64,000 nucleotides of DNA from the NCBI RefSeq assembly GCF_003014755.1, contig NZ_PYAW01000004.1, positions 434,001-498,000 of the forward strand, in the 5' to 3' direction. The DNA comes from Chitinophaga niastensis. GTDB lineage: Bacteria > Bacteroidota > Bacteroidia > Chitinophagales > Chitinophagaceae. The notes beneath the pieces were generated by a model that did not search any database, was not told the DNA's origin, and saw nothing but the letters and a program-made list of their open reading frames with translations. The first letter of the stretch is position 1, and each line of letters starts with the position of its first letter. The position numbers were made by a program, and so were the translations under genes. This document shows positions 60,382 to 64,000 of the stretch, in pieces.

Positions 60382-63069
60382 TTAAAAAACCAATAAGAAT
60401 GATGCTGGTGCATATTTCTTTAAATTAACAGTAAACGCTTTGTTTTTCACAACAATCCGTTTCCCGATCAGGTTTCCGCGCAAATCAATTGGTTGAACTG
60501 CTTTAGCATTGCTTTCTTCAGAAAATCTGACAGTACAATTTCCGGAAATACCTGATTGTTCCCACAAACGCAAAATAGTTCCGTCGCCATCGGGATTTTC
60601 GCCAAAAGCTGTTACCAGCACACCTGTTCTTGAAATAGATATACCAGTATTTTTTGCTGGTAATTTCCCGGCAGTACCTGCTGCTATTCCGGTTAATAAA
60701 GGTACACGCGCCTCCCATGATTTTTGAATCAGATTGGGTACTGTTGGTGTGTGTGTATCAATAGCCCAGATACGAACTCTTTCACTCCATGAACCTTCTT
60801 GCCATAACGGGAAATTGGTATTCCACATGTTATTATAAATATTGACAAATACTGCTGGTATCTCTGGTGAGTGTTCCAAAGAAAACTTCCATAACCCGGG
60901 TTCACCTAAACTAATCAAAGGAGCATCCATTGGTGTTAGTCCTACTCCCGATTTGTCTGCCTGTGTAATTGAAACGCCTGAATTAACAGCCATCAAATAT
61001 CTGTTGCTGCCGGAAATAATGTCTGTTGCAGGATTTATAGGGCCCCCCAAACGACCAACCGTAAAGTCAGGTTTCTTAACTGCGAATGGGAAACAAAGCC
61101 ATCCTCCTTCCGGTTGTTTATCAGGTGTTTTAGATGCTACAAACCATTCAACATCAACATAAGCCGCATTGCGTGGGAAGGTGAATGTTAAAGTATATTC
61201 TTTTGCAAACCCTTTTGTATTAAATGAAGTCAAAGTCGCGATATCTGCAATGTCTGAATGAACAACAGCGATTTTCCAGTCATTGGGCGTAAATGCTAAA
61301 TACGGCGCCTTTTCTGCACTCATCATTCCGGGTTTGCCCAAATCATTTAAGCCCCAACCGTCTTTTATCCGGCTATAAGTATTAAACCATTTATCAACTT
61401 CATTTGTGCTGAACCGCTCATGCAAAAACTGACCAACAACATATTTAGAAGACTTATCAACTAATTCACGACCAGTTGTTTTTTCTATTAATGAAGATAT
61501 TCCTCCCCGGGTTAAATCAAAAACTATTTTAAAATAAGGTGTACTAAATGCAGACTGCTCATCATTTATAATGGTTGATTCTTTTAAATCATTTTGAGAA
61601 TAGGTAACATAACCACCCGGTGCAATTTCTTTAACATAAAAAGATGTTCCTTTTTTCCATGGATTTTCAATGATGCCTGATCTTTTCCACGGTAACGGAT
61701 TATAAACTATCAAACGGTTTCCCGCTACATTTACGGATTTTGCAAGTAAATCAAGATGAGCGTTTAATTCATTACTTACAATATCGTTTGTATTACGGAT
61801 GTATTGGCGTTTTACGTCATAAGAATGCAGCCATTTTCTTTTGCTTCCTTCGCTTGTGTTTAGTGCATCACTATTTTTAAGTTTTGAATAATCGCCATTT
61901 TCAGGAACAGGTTCTGCTTCGGCTGCTGCCAACCATTTTTTCCAATCATCACCATAGCTGTAACGTGGACCATATTCAGCATTCATACCCCATGTATGTT
62001 CGGCGTACAAAAGACTTTGCTCATACGCTTTTGCCAGCTTTGCCGAAATAGATTCTGTAGATATACCCCAAATTCTCATTTGTGTGTTCAGTCCATCAAG
62101 CGCTGATGCTAAGGGACGGATATTCCGTGCAATTTTTGTTTCCTGCGGATTTGAAAGTAAGCCTTGAATCCAGGAGTCAGGTGTATCTCCTTTAATAGTT
62201 GGTAAATCAGGGTGTTCAGCAAATATTGCTTTTGCAAAATCATCGAGCGTTCCAAGATGTATTTTTACGCCGGGCAGTTCTTTTTGGGTTTTTGCAATGA
62301 TGTCTTCCACTTCTTTTTGATTGGGCGGGCCATGGTTGTCGCCGGTCATAATCATGGCGAGATAATTTTTACAAGGCCAGTCTGATGGTGGTTTCATTTC
62401 AGAACCATACAGAGAAGTATATTGGCATAAGACTTTAGAACCATCGGCACCTTCCCACCAAAAAAGTGGGGGAAAGCGGGGATACTGACTTGCAGGATTA
62501 CAGCCTAATTGCAGAAACTTTATACCTGCATGATTTAATAATGTTGGCAGCACCCAGGAATGACTCGGAACATCAGTCATTTTAGCACTTATTGTCAAAG
62601 GTTGTCCATAGGCACGGGCAATCTTTGACGAGTAACCCAATCCGCGAACCAGGTCTTCATAATCAAGCGACTCGGTATGTGTGGTAAATGGGAGACCATG
62701 TACAACTATTGCGCCCTCTCTGATAGCTTTTTCTATCCTCGCTTTGCGTTCGGGGTTTTGCAATGGTCCTAATATCTGCGCATAAAGCGGCCATCCGGGT
62801 ACTGTCCATGCAAAGCGCTGCTTGGGTGGTAGTGTTGCGTTTTTCTCTATGACCTTTAATGCATTATCCATCATTTCTCCCCGGTATCGCGCAAAAACAT
62901 TCTCCGGTAAATCGGTAAACCCCAGGTCAAAGTGAGTTTTAAATACGACCCATACATCTGTTACTTTTGAAATGCCCGCATTATTTGTTGGCCGCTGTTG
63001 TGCAAATGCTCCTGTTGCTAATACTAATATTAAAACAACAAAAAATAAAGTGTGGATTTTTTTTATCAT
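60382..63069 (-). CDS. GH38-like (DUF5054-type) glycoside hydrolase, secreted
   Basis: 895 aa from the ATG at 63069 with a signal peptide (HTLFFVVLILVLATGAFAQ); the upstream ATG at 63126 adds 19 polar residues. The N-terminal 300 residues look like a GH38/57-type barrel: WVVFKTHFDLGFTDLPENV, a polar zone around TEHTESLDYEDLVRGL (HTESLDYED) and GDNHGPPNQKEVEDI. Later parts include the beta-sandwich typical of alpha-mannosidases (SLIEKTTGRELVD...). Catalytic residues cannot be assigned by eye. The next gene ends 5 bp before the alternative start, so they are co-transcribed. Confidence 0.85.
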   Translation of the reverse strand: MIKKIHTLFFVVLILVLATGAFAQQRPTNNAGISKVTDVWVVFKTHFDLGFTDLPENVFARYRGEMMDNALKVIEKNATLPPKQRFAWTVPGWPLYAQILGPLQNPERKARIEKAIREGAIVVHGLPFTTHTESLDYEDLVRGLGYSSKIARAYGQPLTISAKMTDVPSHSWVLPTLLNHAGIKFLQLGCNPASQYPRFPPLFWWEGADGSKVLCQYTSLYGSEMKPPSDWPCKNYLAMIMTGDNHGPPNQKEVEDIIAKTQKELPGVKIHLGTLDDFAKAIFAEHPDLPTIKGDTPDSWIQGLLSNPQETKIARNIRPLASALDGLNTQMRIWGISTESISAKLAKAYEQSLLYAEHTWGMNAEYGPRYSYGDDWKKWLAAAEAEPVPENGDYSKLKNSDALNTSEGSKRKWLHSYDVKRQYIRNTNDIVSNELNAHLDLLAKSVNVAGNRLIVYNPLPWKRSGIIENPWKKGTSFYVKEIAPGGYVTYSQNDLKESTIINDEQSAFSTPYFKIVFDLTRGGISSLIEKTTGRELVDKSSKYVVGQFLHERFSTNEVDKWFNTYSRIKDGWGLNDLGKPGMMSAEKAPYLAFTPNDWKIAVVHSDIADIATLTSFNTKGFAKEYTLTFTFPRNAAYVDVEWFVASKTPDKQPEGGWLCFPFAVKKPDFTVGRLGGPINPATDIISGSNRYLMAVNSGVSITQADKSGVGLTPMDAPLISLGEPGLWKFSLEHSPEIPAVFVNIYNNMWNTNFPLWQEGSWSERVRIWAIDTHTPTVPNLIQKSWEARVPLLTGIAAGTAGKLPAKNTGISISRTGVLVTAFGENPDGDGTILRLWEQSGISGNCTVRFSEESNAKAVQPIDLRGNLIGKRIVVKNKAFTVNLKKYAPASFLLVF

Positions 63070-63131
63070 AAAAAGTTTAATCTTTTTCGGAGTTTGATGT
63101 TCGTTTGCTTGCGGCAGGGAGTTCATTTCTG

Positions 63132-64000
63132 CTAATTTTTTGTCACCTTAATACCTTTAGGCCCTGCTTCAAACGTATATTCCTTACCGGCAAAATGGAT
63201 ATTACTTAACTCGCCGGAAAAGGGGCGAGGTGTAGCTGAACCGGCAGGAATAGCTGCATTACCTGCTTCCGGAGCGAAGCCGAAGAAAGTGGTTATCACC
63301 ACATCGCTGAAGGCCACGCCGCTGATACATTCTTTCATACAACCCTGCCTTGCTGCAATGCGCACGGGCGCATCATATCCGGTACGGTTGGGACCAAAAA
63401 ATTCACGGGCCTGGGCAAAAGGGCCTTCGCGTGTAACCACTGCAGTATGACAATAGAACGCATAGGCGCCGGCAGGATCGCCCAGATTCCACATGGTATT
63501 AACGGTGAGTGGAATCCAACCATCATAGGCGCCCATTGGACCATGATCCGGTCGGTCTGAATTCACTGCCGCCGCATCTTTCAGGCTCATGGCACGCATC
63601 CAGTCACGGGTAAGTAGTTCATGCTTAACAAAGGAGATCATCTCTGACTTTTGCGTTGCGGAGAGATCTCTTTTTAAAGCATTGCCGGTATAAATGAAGT
63701 CCACACAATGACGTAGTTCCACACATTTACCATTTAATTGCCAGGCATTCCAAACGCCATCGCCTGGCTTGTAGAGTGCTATCACCCTGGGAAGTAAGGC
63801 GGCAGCTTTTGTTTCGAGTTCCTTCGCACGTACCGTATTACCATACAGGATATACCACTTTGCAGTTTGCCGCATCATCCAGATATTCTGCGCATTACAG
63901 GAAGGTACGCAATTGATATAAGCTGGTGCACATTCGAGCAAATTGTTATTCTCACCGTAGTTAGCCAATCCGTCATGCCCCTTTGGAAGCGTTTCCCAGT
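63132..64000 (-). CDS. Putative glycosidase-type helical protein, 5' truncated by window edge
   Basis: The frame continues through the right edge (in-frame codons to 64000; the TTG at 63968 is not the true start). 279 residues seen: an alpha-helical (alpha/alpha)-barrel-like region (AQNIWMMRQTAKWYILYG, VWNAWQLNGKCVELRHCVDF), then DDGAYDGWIPLTVNTMWNLGD-like loops, and a short beta C-terminal tail (KEYTFEAGPKGIKVTKN). I cannot name the family. It precedes the GH38-like gene in an operon, which suggests a partner in glycan breakdown. Confidence 0.75.
   Translation of the reverse strand, partial: WETLPKGHDGLANYGENNNLLECAPAYINCVPSCNAQNIWMMRQTAKWYILYGNTVRAKELETKAAALLPRVIALYKPGDGVWNAWQLNGKCVELRHCVDFIYTGNALKRDLSATQKSEMISFVKHELLTRDWMRAMSLKDAAAVNSDRPDHGPMGAYDGWIPLTVNTMWNLGDPAGAYAFYCHTAVVTREGPFAQAREFFGPNRTGYDAPVRIAARQGCMKECISGVAFSDVVITTFFGFAPEAGNAAIPAGSATPRPFSGELSNIHFAGKEYTFEAGPKGIKVTKN

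Overview
The window looks like a chromosomal segment of a Bacteroidota species, most likely a Chitinophaga-like soil bacterium. The evidence is the lipoprotein signals, the TTTG/TAnnTTTG promoters (a perfect one drives the tRNA), TlpA-like, GH29 and GH33 secreted enzymes, MacB-type permeases of the Bacteroidota kind, and short palindromic repeats typical of such genomes. Genus assignment is inference.

Region 1 (1-23350) is the 3' end of a biosynthetic gene cluster. A giant nonribosomal peptide synthetase, cut by the left edge, carries six modules and a terminal thioesterase. Reading the adenylation pockets by hand gives D-Leu - Asp - X - Asp - Gly - Val/Ile - release. Asp-X-Asp-Gly is the calcium-binding motif of daptomycin-type lipopeptides. 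Next come homologues of SbnA and SbnB, which make L-2,3-diaminopropionate, and a subtilase lipoprotein.

Region 2 (23350-33000) is a stress and envelope block. It holds a metallophosphoesterase, a four-gene minus-strand operon (SPFH/YdjI-like protein, two zinc-ribbon proteins and an unknown protein), and a DUF4157-LysM-LysM-amidase protein resembling an effector of extracellular contractile injection systems. It also has a small unknown protein, a 2H phosphoesterase, two TerD-family proteins and a TerC-family membrane protein.

Region 3 (33000-37450) is a probable copper-handling operon: a Cys/His-rich membrane protein, MbnP, a MauG/MbnH di-haem enzyme, an outer-membrane barrel protein, and a DJ-1/PfpI-YHS fusion lipoprotein.

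Region 4 (37450-43100) handles glycans: an AraC regulator diverges from an alpha-L-fucosidase and a zinc dehydrogenase, followed by a secreted unknown protein, a 300-bp palindromic element and a sialidase.

Region 5 (43100-49700) is mixed: an ECF sigma factor with a membrane partner and a hydrolase, an XRE-S24 repressor with candidate operators, a TlpA-like thioredoxin, several gene remnants around palindromes, a lone CBM6-like protein and tRNA-Leu(CAG).

Region 6 (49700-64000) holds AraC and Crp-type regulators, an agmatine-deiminase-like lipoprotein, a beta-propeller protein, a decayed methyltransferase, an SRPBCC protein, a zinc metallopeptidase, a MacB-like permease, and a GH38-like (DUF5054-type) enzyme beside a second, edge-truncated protein.
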